NCBI RefSeq assembly: GCF_900105155.1
Contig: NZ_LT629762.1
Coordinates: forward strand, 5,713,501-5,777,500
Length of the DNA stretch: 64,000 nucleotides
DNA from: Pseudomonas prosekii
GTDB lineage: Bacteria; Pseudomonadota; Gammaproteobacteria; Pseudomonadales; Pseudomonadaceae
Reading direction: 5' to 3'
Made by a program: the position numbers and the translations under genes. This document shows positions 46,401-55,922 of the stretch, piece after piece. Position 1 is the stretch's first letter. The number at the start of each line of letters is the position of its first letter. The notes under the pieces are model-generated. The model did no database searches. It was not told where the DNA came from and saw only the letters and a list, made by a program, of their open reading frames with translations.

Positions 46401-47432
46401 ATGACCGCAGCACCTGTCACTTCGAACACGCAAACCCTGGATTTCGTTGCACTGGTCGAATTGCTCGAACAGATTTTCATCCGCCACGGCACCTCGGCCG
46501 ATGTCGCCAAGACCCTGGCCCTGAACTGCGCCGGTGCCGAACGCGATGGCGCCCACAGCCACGGCGTGTTTCGCATTCCCGGTTATGTCTCGACGCTCAA
46601 CAGCGGTTGGGTCGATGGCCAAGCTGTGCCGGTGGTCGAAGACGTGGCGTCGGGTTTTGTCCGGGTCGATGCGGCCAATGGCTTCGCCCAACCGGCTCTA
46701 TCCGCCGCGCGTGCGTTGTTGGTGGAAAAGGCCCGCAGCGCCGGAATTGCGGTGTTGGCGATCCGTAACTCGCACCATTTCGCCGCACTGTGGCCGGACG
46801 TTGAGCCCTTTGCCTATGAAGGTCTGGTGGCGCTGAGCGTGGTCAACAGCATGACCTGCGTAGTCCCGCACGGCGCCGACCGGCCGCTGTTCGGCACCAA
46901 CCCGATTGCGTTTGCGGCGCCAAGGGCTGGCGGCGATCCGATTGTTTTCGACTTGGCCACCAGCGCCATCGCCCATGGCGACGTGCAGATTGCCGCGCGC
47001 AAGGGCCAGCGTTTGCCGGCAGGTATGGGCGTGGACAGCCTCGGCCAACCGACCGAGGACCCGAAAGCGATTCTCGAGGGCGGCGCGTTGCTGCCATTCG
47101 GCGGGCACAAGGGTTCGGCGTTGTCGATGATGGTCGAGTTGCTGGCAGCGGCGTTGACCGGCGGGAATTTTTCCTTCGAGTTCGATTGGTCGAACCATCC
47201 GGGGGCGAAGACGCCGTGGACCGGGCAATTGCTGATCGTGATCGACCCGAGCAAAAGTGCCGGACAGGATTTCGCTCAGCGCAGCGAAGAACTGGTGCGG
47301 CAGATGCACGGCGTCGGGTTGAAGCGGTTGCCGGGCGATCGGCGTCATCAGCAACGCGCCAAATCGGCCGCCGAGGGCATTACGCTGGACGCCGAAGTGC
47401 TCGCCAACCTGCGAGAACTGGCAAACCCATAA
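46401..47432 (+). CDS. dpkA: Delta1-piperideine-2-carboxylate/pyrroline-2-carboxylate reductase
   Basis: 343 residues, the length of characterised Pseudomonas DpkA, ATG with GGAG upstream. It belongs to the malate/L-lactate dehydrogenase-like (Ldh_2) family: catalytic His in DGAHSHGVFRIPGY, IRNSHHFAALWPDV, NPIAFAAPRAGGDPIVFD and LPFGGHKGSALSMMVE. The enzyme uses NADPH to reduce the cyclic imines formed from D-lysine and D-proline, giving L-pipecolate and L-proline. It stands alone, with terminator structures behind it. Confidence 0.9.
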   Translation: MTAAPVTSNTQTLDFVALVELLEQIFIRHGTSADVAKTLALNCAGAERDGAHSHGVFRIPGYVSTLNSGWVDGQAVPVVEDVASGFVRVDAANGFAQPALSAARALLVEKARSAGIAVLAIRNSHHFAALWPDVEPFAYEGLVALSVVNSMTCVVPHGADRPLFGTNPIAFAAPRAGGDPIVFDLATSAIAHGDVQIAARKGQRLPAGMGVDSLGQPTEDPKAILEGGALLPFGGHKGSALSMMVELLAAALTGGNFSFEFDWSNHPGAKTPWTGQLLIVIDPSKSAGQDFAQRSEELVRQMHGVGLKRLPGDRRHQQRAKSAAEGITLDAEVLANLRELANP

Positions 47433-47453
47433 GGCCCGCCCACCGCATGCTTT

Positions 47454-47562
47454 TGTAGCAGCTGCCGAGCCCCGCGAGGCTGCGTCCGACAGCGCCGCCA
47501 TCGCCAAACCTTGCGAGGGCTGCGCACTCTACGCAGCCTCGCGGGGCTCGGCAGTTGCTACA
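47454..47562. repeat. Long inverted repeat, third REP-like family
   Basis: Two 32-base arms beginning TGTAGCAGCTGCCGAGCCCC and ending in GGGGCTCGGCAGTTGCTACA differ at one position and enclose 45 bases. A related pair lies at 57209-57308. It follows dpkA. Confidence 0.85.
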
Positions 47563-47588
47563 GGATCGGGTGTAATGTATTTGGGCAT

Positions 47589-47620
47589 AAAAAAGGCGAG
47601 CATTGAGCTCGCCTTTTTTA
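47589..47620. terminator. Bidirectional intrinsic terminator
   Basis: GGCGAGC (47595-47601) and GCTCGCC (47607-47613) flanked by an A-run on the left and a T-run on the right, between convergent dpkA and the DUF883 gene. Works on both strands. Confidence 0.92.
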
Positions 47621-47633
47621 GTGCCGGACGCTG

Positions 47634-47951
47634 TTAACGGCGACCGAGCAGCAAACCGACCACCAGGCCGAAACCGGCGGAGATAGCCACGGTCTGCCAT
47701 GGATGGCCACCGATGTAGCTTTCAGTGGCTTCGACCGCAGGCTTGGTGCGCTCGCGAACGCTGGACACCGATTCCAGGGCCAGTTGCAGCTTCTGGGCAA
47801 CTTGCCCACGCAAGGTGTCGGCTTCTTCGCCAACCAGCGACGCGCTGCTTTTCAGCAGTTTGTCCGATTCTTCGATCAGCGCCTGCAGCTCGCTGAATGC
47901 CTGATCCTTGATTTGGTCTGCGGCGGTTTGTACTGGGGTTTTGCGGGCCAT
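47634..47951 (-). CDS. DUF883-family (ElaB/YqjD-like) protein
   Basis: 105 residues from the ATG with AAGGAG upstream. An amphipathic helical N-terminal part (ALIEESDKLLKSSASLVGEEA..LRGQVAQKL) is followed by YIGGHPWQTVAISAGFGLVVGLLLGRR-type C-terminal membrane anchor, the mark of the family. Such proteins sit in the inner membrane; ElaB and YqjD of E. coli bind ribosomes in stationary phase. Confidence 0.9.
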   Translation of the reverse strand: MARKTPVQTAADQIKDQAFSELQALIEESDKLLKSSASLVGEEADTLRGQVAQKLQLALESVSSVRERTKPAVEATESYIGGHPWQTVAISAGFGLVVGLLLGRR

Positions 47952-48114
47952 TGAGTAACTCCTTGCGGATAAGTGGGCAGTGAACAATGGAGTCTTGGGC
48001 AACTGAAAAAGTTGCAGGGAATTTGCGATCTCGTAGGTCGGAGAGCAAATTCGGGGTCAGAAGAATCCCTTCCAAGGTGTAAGATGTCGCCATTTACGCA
48101 GCAGGTATTTTCCC

Positions 48115-48366
48115 ATGAGTTTCAATCTGGCCGACAAACCCCTCGCCGAGCGCGCTGCGCTTGAAGATGAAAAGTCTCGTCTTTTCGACCTCTGGCAAAG
48201 CAACCTGGGCAAGTCCAAGGGCGAAGCCGCGCGATTGTTTGGTGAGCGCTCCAAGCGCAAAGGCAAGTGGGCCGAATGGGTCCGCGCCGAGCTCGACACG
48301 ATGTCGCCGCCGGAATTTGCCAACATGGTGCGCAGCGAAGTGAACCGCTTGATGGCTGCTAAATAA
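48115..48366 (+). CDS. Conserved small protein, unknown function
   Basis: 83 residues, highly charged, no signal peptide. Pattern LADKPLAERAALEDEKSRLF, then KSKGEAARLFGERSKRKGKWAEWVRAEL. Proteins of this type are frequent in pseudomonads, but no activity is known to me. ATG 16 bases after an AGGTATTTT stretch; a REP pair follows the stop. Confidence 0.7.
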   Translation: MSFNLADKPLAERAALEDEKSRLFDLWQSNLGKSKGEAARLFGERSKRKGKWAEWVRAELDTMSPPEFANMVRSEVNRLMAAK

Positions 48367-48384
48367 TTTGCACTGGTGACAGCG

Positions 48385-48443
48385 CATGGCTTGCCCGCGA
48401 TGGCGGTCTCAGGTCCGCCATCGCGGGCAAGCCTTGCTCCCAC
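48385..48443. repeat. REP hairpin
   Basis: GGCTTGCCCGCGATGGCGG faces CCGCCATCGCGGGCAAGCC around eight bases. Lies between the small gene and the convergent LysR gene and could end transcription from both. Confidence 0.85.
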
Positions 48444-48454
48444 ACCGGGCTTTG

Positions 48455-49372
48455 CTATAGAGGTTTGGCGAAGCTTGCGATGATCGCTTCGCGCACTTTC
48501 AGCACCACCGGGTCGAGTTGCGTACTGGTGCGCCAACCCAGTTCAATCGGATAACGCGGCAGGGCCAGCGGGCAGGGCAGCAGCGCCAACCCGCTGAGCG
48601 CAGCGATGCTTTCTGCGGCGTGTGCCGGAATGGTTGCCACGGCGTTGCTGCCCTTGAGCAGATACGGCAACCCCGCAAAATGCGTGGTCGACGCGCACAC
48701 CCGCCGACTCAAACCCAACGCCGCCAAACCCTCATCGGTGATCCCGATAAATCCTCCCGACGACACCAGAATGTGTTCGCGCGCGACAAACTCGTCCAGG
48801 CTCAAGCTCTGCTGTCCGTCAGCCAGACTGATCGGGTCCACCAGACACCGATAACCGCCTTCACCGAGCACCTGCCGGCTGAGCAATCGCTCGGTCAGCC
48901 CGCCCGCCGTAATCGCCAGGTCGATGCTGCGATCAAGCAGGGCATGGGCGACGATCTGGCTGTGCGTCTGGCGGAAAATCAGGCGCAGCTTCGGCGCGCT
49001 CAGCGCAATCTGCTCGATCAGCCGCCGCCCGTAAGCAATCTCGAAATCATCCGACAGGCCCACGGTCACCGAACGACCCTCGTAGTGATGGGCCGCCGGG
49101 TCGATCATCGCCAGGCTCTGCCGGCATTTATTCAGCGCATCGCTGACCACTGGTTTCAGCTGATTGGCCCGCAACGTCGGGGCCAAACCGCGCCCGGTGC
49201 GCACAAACAATTGATCGCCATACAACTCGCGCAAGCGTCGCAATGCTGCACTGACGGCTGATTGCGTCACGCCCAGACGCAACGCCGCGCGGCTGGCGCT
49301 GGACTCTTCGTGCAGCGCCTCGAAGACTTTCAGCAGGTTGAGATCGACGTTGGCGATATTCATAAGGTTCAT
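48455..49372 (-). CDS. LysR-family regulator, probably of the nitrilase gene
   Basis: 305 residues. N-terminal helix-turn-helix (DLNLLKVFEALHEESSASRAA, then RLGVTQSAVSAALRRLRE), then a substrate-binding domain with two lobes. The start is one of two close ATGs (MNLMN); neither has a strong ribosome-binding site. It is divergent from the nitrilase gene with an 84-base gap, the usual layout for a LysR regulator and its target. Confidence 0.9.
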   Translation of the reverse strand: MNLMNIANVDLNLLKVFEALHEESSASRAALRLGVTQSAVSAALRRLRELYGDQLFVRTGRGLAPTLRANQLKPVVSDALNKCRQSLAMIDPAAHHYEGRSVTVGLSDDFEIAYGRRLIEQIALSAPKLRLIFRQTHSQIVAHALLDRSIDLAITAGGLTERLLSRQVLGEGGYRCLVDPISLADGQQSLSLDEFVAREHILVSSGGFIGITDEGLAALGLSRRVCASTTHFAGLPYLLKGSNAVATIPAHAAESIAALSGLALLPCPLALPRYPIELGWRTSTQLDPVVLKVREAIIASFAKPL

Positions 49373-49456
49373 ATCATTCAGCAGTGAACGGGGCTTTATC
49401 GATGATCGGGTGACGGCGGACAATCAGCAACACCTTATTGCCCCGGAGTAACCGCG

Positions 49457-50380
49457 ATGCCCAAATCAATCGTTGCCGCCCTGCAAATCGGCGCCTTGCC
49501 CGGTGGCAAGGAACACACCCTCGAACAGATCCTGTCGTGGGAAAACGCCATCCGCGAATCCGGCGCGGCGTTGGTGGTGATGCCCGAAGCGTTGCTCGGC
49601 GGTTATCCGAAAGGCGAGGGGTTCGGCACGCAGTTGGGTTACCGCTTGCCGGAGGGCCGCGAGGCGTTTGCGCGCTATTTTGCCAACGCCATCGACGTGC
49701 CGGGCGCGGAGACCGAAGCATTGGCGGGGCTGTCGGCACGCACCGGGGCCAATCTGGTGATCGGCGTGATCGAGCGTGCAGGCAGCACGCTTTATTGCAC
49801 TGCGCTGTACTTCGACCCGTCCGCTGGCTTAGTGGCCAAACACCGCAAACTGATGCCGACCGGCACCGAACGGCTGATCTGGGGCAAGGGCGATGGCTCG
49901 ACCTTGCCGGTGCTCGATACTCAGGTGGGGCGGTTGGCGGCGGCGGTGTGCTGGGAAAACATGATGCCGTTGCTGCGCACCGCGATGTACGCCAAAGGCG
50001 TCGAGGTGTGGTGCGCGCCGACCGTGGATGAGCGCGAGATGTGGCAAGTGAGCATGCGCCATATCGCCCATGAAGGCCGCTGTTTTGTGGTCAGCGCGTG
50101 CCAGGTGCAGGAGTCGCCGCAAGCGCTGGGCGTGGAGGTGGCCAACTGGCCGGCGGATCGGCCGTTGATTGCTGGCGGCAGCGTGATCGTCGGGCCGATG
50201 GGCGATGTGCTGGCCGGGCCGTTACGCGGTGGGCCGGGGTTGTTGACGGCACAGATCGACACAGATGAACTGGTGCGCGCGCGATATGACTTCGACGTGG
50301 TCGGGCATTACGCGCGGCCGGATGTGTTCGAGTTGGCGGTGGATCAACGGGCAAAACCTGGGGTGCGGTTTACCGAATAA
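49457..50380 (+). CDS. Nitrilase-family carbon-nitrogen hydrolase
   Basis: 307 residues, ATG with CGGAG upstream. Catalytic triad visible: Glu in [11 protein letters not shown], Lys in [13 protein letters not shown] and Cys in [15 protein letters not shown] around the Cys is the signature of true nitrilases rather than amidases; these hydrolyse nitriles to carboxylic acids and ammonia. Substrate unknown. A perfect REP hairpin lies behind the stop. Confidence 0.9.
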   Translation: MPKSIVAALQIGALPGGKEHTLEQILSWENAIRESGAALVVMPEALLGGYPKGEGFGTQLGYRLPEGREAFARYFANAIDVPGAETEALAGLSARTGANLVIGVIERAGSTLYCTALYFDPSAGLVAKHRKLMPTGTERLIWGKGDGSTLPVLDTQVGRLAAAVCWENMMPLLRTAMYAKGVEVWCAPTVDEREMWQVSMRHIAHEGRCFVVSACQVQESPQALGVEVANWPADRPLIAGGSVIVGPMGDVLAGPLRGGPGLLTAQIDTDELVRARYDFDVVGHYARPDVFELAVDQRAKPGVRFTE

Positions 50381-50400
50381 CCCTCGAATACCTCACTCCA

Positions 50401-50466
50401 GTGGGAGCATGGCTTGTCCGCGATGGCGATCTTGGGTACGCCATCGCGGGCAAGCCATGCTCCCAC
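50401..50466. repeat. REP hairpin
   Basis: GTGGGAGCATGGCTTGTCCG ... CGGGCAAGCCATGCTCCCAC: arms of about 26 bases with one mismatch. Convergent gap between nitrilase and the lipoprotein gene. Confidence 0.9.
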
Positions 50467-50482
50467 AGCGATTGGCGGCTGG

Positions 50483-50956
50483 TTACCAGGTGGCTGCGGA
50501 GGATCCCGGCAGACTCAGCTTGCCGGTATCGACAAAGCGCATCGTCCCGAACAACCCGCCCGCCAGTTTGCCGCGCAGCACGTAGGGCAAATTGTCGAGG
50601 GTTTGCGTCTGGCTCAGACCGAGGGTCTGGCGCAGCACGGAAAACGCCGAAACGCTCACCGGCACAATCAACACCGCTTCGGAGAAGCGCGCAATCGTCC
50701 CCGATTGATCGCTGACGCCGGAGGCCAATGGCCGGCCATTGACCTCCAGGTCCAGCGCTACGCCGTTGTAGTCAATCGCGGTTTCATTGGGGTTTTGCAC
50801 GCGAATCTTCACCGCGAAACGCACTTCCAGTTCCTGACTTTGCAGCGGTTCGATCCCGACTACGTTGATGTTCAGCGGGTCGCGGTTGGGGAACAGCGCG
50901 CAGGCGCTCAACGAGAGCAACAGCAGGGACAGGGTCAAAGCTAAAATTCTGCGCAT
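50483..50956 (-). CDS. LEA14/WHy-domain lipoprotein
   Basis: 157 residues. Lipoprotein signal with lipobox LSAC (Cys about residue 19). The mature part is a WHy/LEA14 beta domain (VVGIEPLQSQELEVRFAVKIRVQNPNET, then GVALDLEVNGRPLASG). Proteins of this type are linked to dehydration and envelope stress; the exact role is unknown. Probably monocistronic. Confidence 0.85.
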   Translation of the reverse strand: MRRILALTLSLLLLSLSACALFPNRDPLNINVVGIEPLQSQELEVRFAVKIRVQNPNETAIDYNGVALDLEVNGRPLASGVSDQSGTIARFSEAVLIVPVSVSAFSVLRQTLGLSQTQTLDNLPYVLRGKLAGGLFGTMRFVDTGKLSLPGSSAATW

Positions 50957-51077
50957 CGCGAACTCTCGACATGAAAAAAGGACTGAACCGCCAACCAATC
51001 AAACCTGGCGGTTCATCTGTGCGACCACGTTCACTGTGAGGCGTTCGCCGCAGACTGTCACGGGGTCATCAGCGCGC

Positions 51078-52526
51078 TCAGCGGTTGGTGCCAGTTGCGG
51101 ATTCCGTCGCGTGCGGGTTTTCCATGACTTGCAGGATCGATGCTTCCGGGTCGAAATCATCCTCTTCCAGCTCCATGAACTCCTCCGGCAGGAACATGTT
51201 GAGGAGGATTGCGCAGAGCGCGCCCACGGTGATCGGCGATTCGAAAATGTTGTGCAACGCCAGCGGCAATTCGCGCAGCACTTCCGGGACCGCCGCGATG
51301 CCCAGGCCCATGCCCAGAGAAATCGACACGATCAGCATATTGCGCCGATGCAGGCCAGCCTCGGCGAGGATCTTGATCCCGGCCACGGCGACGGTGCCGA
51401 ACATCACCAGTTCGGCGCCGCCGAGCACCGGTTTCGGCATCAATTGCAGCACCGCGCCGATCATCGGGAACAACCCCAGCAGCACCAGCAGCCCGGCAAT
51501 AAAGAACGCCACGTAACGGCTGGCGACGCCGGTCAGCTGAATCACGCCGTTGTTCTGCGCGAAGGTCACCATCGGCATGCTGTTGAACACTGCCGCCATG
51601 GCCGAGTTGAGGCCGTCGGCGAGCAGGCCGGATTTGATCCGGCGAATGTAAATCGGACCTTTGACCGGTTGCCGGGAAATCATCGAGTTGGCCGTCAGGT
51701 CACCGGCAGCTTCCAGCGGCGACACCAGGAAAATCACTGCGATTGGCACAAACGCAACCCAATCGAAGTTGAAACCATATTTGAACGGCACCGGCACGCT
51801 CATCAGCGGCACGGCGGGCAGGTTGGCGAAATCGACGTCGCCCATCAGCCACGCGACAACGTAGCCCAACGTCAGGCCAATGACGATGGCGCCGAGGCGC
51901 AGGAACGGCACGTCGACCCGGTTCAACACCACGATAGTGCCGAGCACCAGCGCCGCCAGCGCCAAGTGATGGCTGGCGCCGAGGTCCGGCACGCCGAAGC
52001 CGCCGGCGATGTCGGTCATCGCGACTTTGATCAGCGACAGACCCATCAACGTGATGATGGTGCCGGTGACCACGGGCGTGATCAGCATGCGCAGTTTGCC
52101 GATGAACTGGCTCAGCACCACTTCGATAAACGCGGCGAAGAAGCACACGCCGAAGATCGTCGAAAGAATCTCATCGGTGCCGCCGCCCCGCGCCTTGACC
52201 ATGAACCCGGCGCTGAGGATCACGCTGATAAACGAAAAACTGGTGCCTTGCAGGCAGAGCAAACCGGAACCCACCGGGCCGAAGCGCCGCGCCTGAACGA
52301 ACGTGCCCAACCCGGAAACAAACAGCGCCATGCTGATCAGGTACGGGATTTCGCTTTGCAGACCCAGCGCGCCGCCCATGATCAGGGTCGGTGTGATGAT
52401 CCCGACAAAACTCGCCAGCACATGTTGCAGCGCGGCAAACACCGTGGCGGTCAGGTGCGGGCGGTCATTTAGGCCGTAGATGAGGTCGGAACGGGGCTGG
52501 GGTTTTGCATGTTCGGATGAGGTCAC
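51078..52526 (-). CDS. NCS2-family purine/pyrimidine permease
   Basis: 482 residues from a GTG start (no in-frame ATG near the front of the domain). About 14 membrane segments. Family marks: LQHVLASFVGIITPTLIMGG in helix 1-2, QGTSFSFISVILSAGF, LIMLGLSL-like LMGLSLIKVAM, the cytoplasmic-facing SPLEAAGDLTANS with the substrate-contacting Glu, and FAQNNGVIQLTGVASR with NNG. Nucleobase:H+ or Na+ symporter, most like xanthine/uric-acid carriers. No purine genes next to it. Confidence 0.92.
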   Translation of the reverse strand: MTSSEHAKPQPRSDLIYGLNDRPHLTATVFAALQHVLASFVGIITPTLIMGGALGLQSEIPYLISMALFVSGLGTFVQARRFGPVGSGLLCLQGTSFSFISVILSAGFMVKARGGGTDEILSTIFGVCFFAAFIEVVLSQFIGKLRMLITPVVTGTIITLMGLSLIKVAMTDIAGGFGVPDLGASHHLALAALVLGTIVVLNRVDVPFLRLGAIVIGLTLGYVVAWLMGDVDFANLPAVPLMSVPVPFKYGFNFDWVAFVPIAVIFLVSPLEAAGDLTANSMISRQPVKGPIYIRRIKSGLLADGLNSAMAAVFNSMPMVTFAQNNGVIQLTGVASRYVAFFIAGLLVLLGLFPMIGAVLQLMPKPVLGGAELVMFGTVAVAGIKILAEAGLHRRNMLIVSISLGMGLGIAAVPEVLRELPLALHNIFESPITVGALCAILLNMFLPEEFMELEEDDFDPEASILQVMENPHATESATGTNR

Positions 52527-52599
52527 GAGAAAAGCGCCAGGGGCCAGGTCAGAAAATGGAGGCGCAGGATGCCAGAAAAATCAGATTTTGGTGTGCCTG

Positions 52600-52751
52600 A
52601 TGAACGTTCCTGCGCTCAGCGAGGGAACGCAGCCGGGGACGCTCGGCGTCAGATTGGAACGCGGAGCGTCCCTTGAGGCATTCCCAAACCGCGTTCGCCG
52701 GGTTCGCGACTGCTTCGCCGCCGAACGGGGGCGAGCCCCCTCGCCACAGGG
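52600..52751. repeat. Intergenic inverted repeats, including a second-family REP
   Basis: Contains a pair GGGACGCTCGGCGTC / GCGGAGCGTCCC (52637-52673) and the element CGAACGGGGGCGAGCCCCCT with CGCCACAGG (52722-52751) of the same family as 25911-26040. Lies between two genes on the minus strand. Confidence 0.7.
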
Positions 52752-52762
52752 TGCCTTGGCAT

Positions 52763-53656
52763 TCAGGTGAATGCTGCGAGCAAGTCCTCTTCAAATGCTT
52801 TCTGCGCATCCCCCGGCACTTGCGCCCGGTGCCGGGCGAGGTGAAATCCGACGTCGAAACTCATTTCTCCTACGCGCACCGCTCGCAGCAATCCTTTGTC
52901 CTCCCAACTGCGCGCAAAGTGGCTGGGCAGATATCCCACGTGTTTGCCGGAAAGAATGAAGGCGAGGGTGCCTTCGACCTGTTCCGAGCGCGCCGAACAC
53001 AATTTGCCTTGAAACGGCTCATCGCTGCGCAGGAACCGATACGGGTGATCGACCCGATCACAGGCCTGCAACGCCTGATCATCCGGCGCGTCGTTGCTGA
53101 ACAACGGGTGCCCCGGCGCGCAGTACAAATGCTGGGTTTCGCTGAACAGTTGCTTGTAGTCAAAAGCGCTCTGCACCTGTGAGAAATAACCGATCGCCAG
53201 GTCCAGTCGCTGTTGCAACAACAAACGCTCCATTTCACCGGGCATGGCGCTGATCAGCTCGATGCGCACCGACTCGTCGCGCTCGCGAAAACGCCGAATC
53301 GCTGCCGCCACCCGCTGCAGCACCGATTGATCAAGCGCCTCCGACAAACCGAGGCGCACCTCACCGATCAAGCGCCCGGCCACGCCGTTCGACTGATGAC
53401 GGAACGCCTCGATCGATTCAAACAAGCTTCGAATCGCAATCAGCAATTGCTCACCTTTGGGCGTGACTTTAAAGCCGCTTTTGCCGCGACTGCACAAGCG
53501 ATAACCGAGCCGCGTCTCCAGCCTGGCCATTTGCTGGCTGATGCTCGACTGGCTCAAACCCAGCTCGCCTTGCGCCGCGCTGAAGCCGCCGCATTCGACC
53601 ACGCTGACAAACAGGCGCAGCAGTTGCAGGTCAAGATCATGCAGTTGGCCGAGCAT
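52763..53656 (-). CDS. LysR-family regulator of the polyamine locus
   Basis: 297 residues from the ATG with AGAGGTAA upstream. Helix-turn-helix in LQLLRLFVSVVECGGFSAAQ with LGLSQSSISQQMARLE, then a LysR effector domain (EVRLGLSEALDQSV, RLDLAIGYFSQ). Divergent from the polyamine-binding protein and speB, so it probably senses agmatine, putrescine or a related compound. This is inferred from position. Confidence 0.88.
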   Translation of the reverse strand: MLGQLHDLDLQLLRLFVSVVECGGFSAAQGELGLSQSSISQQMARLETRLGYRLCSRGKSGFKVTPKGEQLLIAIRSLFESIEAFRHQSNGVAGRLIGEVRLGLSEALDQSVLQRVAAAIRRFRERDESVRIELISAMPGEMERLLLQQRLDLAIGYFSQVQSAFDYKQLFSETQHLYCAPGHPLFSNDAPDDQALQACDRVDHPYRFLRSDEPFQGKLCSARSEQVEGTLAFILSGKHVGYLPSHFARSWEDKGLLRAVRVGEMSFDVGFHLARHRAQVPGDAQKAFEEDLLAAFT

Positions 53657-53757
53657 CACACATTACCTCTGGATAAAGTCAGGTTAACAAACCTGGGATT
53701 TTTCCAATGTATCCGACGGCGCACGCTGCAACCACTCCAACGGGTCAGGTATTTGTC

Positions 53758-54867
53758 ATGGCTGCTCTTTCGAAAATGGCTGCTGTTTCCAAGCTGTGTT
53801 TCCCCGCACTTCTGCTGGCCATCGCCGCATCGGCGCAGGCTGAGGACAAGGTCGTCAATCTCTACAGTTGGGCCGATTACGTGGCGCCCGAAACCTTGCA
53901 GCGGTTCGAGCAGGAAACCGGCATCAAGGTGCGCTACGACACGTTTGATTCATCGGAAGTGCTCGAAACCAAATTGCTCACCGGCGGCAGCGGTTATGAC
54001 GTCGTGGTGCCGTCGTCCAGTGTGTTGGCCCGCGGTTTGGCGGCCGGCGCGTTGAAGCCAATCGCGCACGAAGGGCTCAAGGGTTACGCCAACCTCGACC
54101 CGGATTTGCTGGAGAAACTGGCGGCGGTGGATCCGGGTAATCGTTACGGCGTGCCGTATACCTGGGGCACGTTGGGCTTGGGCATGAACGTCGAAGCGGT
54201 CAAGCAGCGCTTGCCGGATGTGCCGCTCAACAACCTCGACCTGCTGTTCAAACCGGACAACGCCAGCAAGCTGAAAGACTGCGGCATCGCCATTCTTGAT
54301 TCGCCGCAAGAGGTGATCGGCCTGGCGCTGCATTACCTCGGTAAAGATCCCTACAGCACCGACAAGAATGATCTGTCAGCCGCCGAGGCATTGTTGCGTC
54401 AGCTACAGCCGAACGTGTTGTACGTCGCCACTGGCCGGCAAATCAGCGATCTGGCCAATGGCAGCGTTTGCCTTGCGCTGACCTACAACGGTGACGCGAG
54501 CATGGCGGCTGATCAGGCACGCAAAGCGAATAAACCCTACGAGGTCGCGTACCGAATTCCTACACAAGGCACGCTGGTGTGGCAGGACAACCTGGCAATC
54601 CCCAAGGATGCGCCGCACCCGGAGGCTGCGCGCCAGTTCATCGAATTCATGCTGCGCCCCGAATCCGTGGCGGCGCTGACCAACTCGCTGTTTTTCGCCA
54701 CCGCCAATACCGCCGCCACGCCGCTGGTGGACGAAGCCGTGCGCAACGACCCGGATATCTACCCGTTGGCCGACGTTCGCCAACGTTTGTACGCCGACCG
54801 CAGCATGAGCCTAAAGGACATGCGCCAGCGTACCCGCTTGTGGACCACTTTCCGTAGCCGCCAATAA
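53758..54867 (+). CDS. Periplasmic spermidine/putrescine-binding protein (PotF/PotD type)
   Basis: 369 residues with a signal peptide (cleavage near ASAQAED). Extracellular solute-binding family 1: VVNLYSWADYVAPETLQRFEQ at the mature start, then VRYDTFDSSEVLETKLL, GSGYDVVVPSS, YTWGTLGLGMN and PTQGTLVWQDNLAIPKDAPH. It should deliver polyamines or agmatine to an ABC transporter whose other subunits are not here. The start is uncertain: ATGs at 53707, 53758 and 53776 are in frame, and 53758 gives the best signal peptide. 13 bases before speB. Confidence 0.88.
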   Translation: MAALSKMAAVSKLCFPALLLAIAASAQAEDKVVNLYSWADYVAPETLQRFEQETGIKVRYDTFDSSEVLETKLLTGGSGYDVVVPSSSVLARGLAAGALKPIAHEGLKGYANLDPDLLEKLAAVDPGNRYGVPYTWGTLGLGMNVEAVKQRLPDVPLNNLDLLFKPDNASKLKDCGIAILDSPQEVIGLALHYLGKDPYSTDKNDLSAAEALLRQLQPNVLYVATGRQISDLANGSVCLALTYNGDASMAADQARKANKPYEVAYRIPTQGTLVWQDNLAIPKDAPHPEAARQFIEFMLRPESVAALTNSLFFATANTAATPLVDEAVRNDPDIYPLADVRQRLYADRSMSLKDMRQRTRLWTTFRSRQ

Positions 54868-54880
54868 TAAGGAACACACC

Positions 54881-55840
54881 ATGGACGTCCCTGTGCAAAA
54901 CGATCAGGCGTTGACCCGCGACAGTCTCTACGGGACTGCCGCGGAAAGTACCTACGCCGGAATCACCAGTTTCATGCGCCGCCGCTACAGCCGCGATTTG
55001 CGCGGCGTGGATGTGGCGGTCAGCGGCGTGCCGTTCGACACCGCCACCAGCAACCGCCCCGGCGCGCGTTTCGGACCGCGCGGGATCCGCGCCGCGTCGA
55101 CCGGGATTGCCTGGGAGCGCCACTGGCCGTGGGCCTTCGACCCGTTCGAGCATCTGGCGGTGATTGATTACGGCGATTGCGCGTTTGATTACGGCGCACC
55201 GCATTCGATCCCCGAAAGCATCGAGGCCCACGCCGAGCACATCCTCAATGCTGGCAGCGCCATGCTCACATTCGGCGGCGATCACTTTGTCACCTATCCG
55301 CTGCTCAAGGCCCACGCGCGCAAACATGGCAGTTTGTCGCTGATCCACTTCGACGCGCACAGCGACACGTGGCCGGACGAGGAGGGCAAGCGTGTCGATC
55401 ACGGCACGATGTTCTGGCATGCGGCGCGCGAAGGGTTGGTCGATCCGGCGCGCTCAGTGCAGATCGGTTTGCGCACGACCAATGACGATCACCTGGGTTT
55501 TCAAGTGTTGGACGCGCGGCAGGTGCATCGCCAGGGATGTGAGGCGATTGTCGAAGCGATTCGGGCGCGGGTCGGCGACAACCCGGTGTACCTGACATTT
55601 GATATCGATTGCCTCGACCCGGCGTTTGCGCCCGGCACCGGAACCCCGGTGTGTGGCGGGTTGAGTACGGTGCAGGCGCTGGAGATTCTCGGTGGTCTGC
55701 GCGGGATCAATCTGGTCGGCATGGACGTAGTGGAAGTGGCGCCGGCCTACGACAATGCGGAAATTACCTCACTGGCGGCGGCGACATTGGCGATGGAGAT
55801 GCTCTGTTTATACGCGGCGAAACACAAGGTCGACCGGTAG
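54881..55840 (+). CDS. speB: Agmatinase SpeB
   Basis: 319 residues, ATG with AAGGA upstream. Ureohydrolase Mn ligands are all visible: GGDHFVTYPLL, HFDAHSDTW and FDIDCLDPAFAPGTGTP. Loops such as VDHGTMFWHAAREGLVDP and GMDVVEVAPAYDNAEIT match E. coli agmatinase rather than guanidinobutyrase (GbuA). It hydrolyses agmatine to putrescine and urea. Together with the binding protein it forms a short agmatine/polyamine operon under the divergent LysR gene. Confidence 0.93.
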   Translation: MDVPVQNDQALTRDSLYGTAAESTYAGITSFMRRRYSRDLRGVDVAVSGVPFDTATSNRPGARFGPRGIRAASTGIAWERHWPWAFDPFEHLAVIDYGDCAFDYGAPHSIPESIEAHAEHILNAGSAMLTFGGDHFVTYPLLKAHARKHGSLSLIHFDAHSDTWPDEEGKRVDHGTMFWHAAREGLVDPARSVQIGLRTTNDDHLGFQVLDARQVHRQGCEAIVEAIRARVGDNPVYLTFDIDCLDPAFAPGTGTPVCGGLSTVQALEILGGLRGINLVGMDVVEVAPAYDNAEITSLAAATLAMEMLCLYAAKHKVDR

Positions 55841-55922
55841 AGCAACGGTGAAAAACTGTAGGCGTGAGCCTGCTCGCCACGGCGTTGAATCAGTCGACAT
55901 CTGCGTTGAATGTGACAGCGCT

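Noticed and set aside
50865..52472. 535-codon plus-strand frame opposite the NCS2 permease
   Set aside because: His/Gln/Arg-rich composition is the reverse image of a membrane protein; no ribosome-binding site or family.
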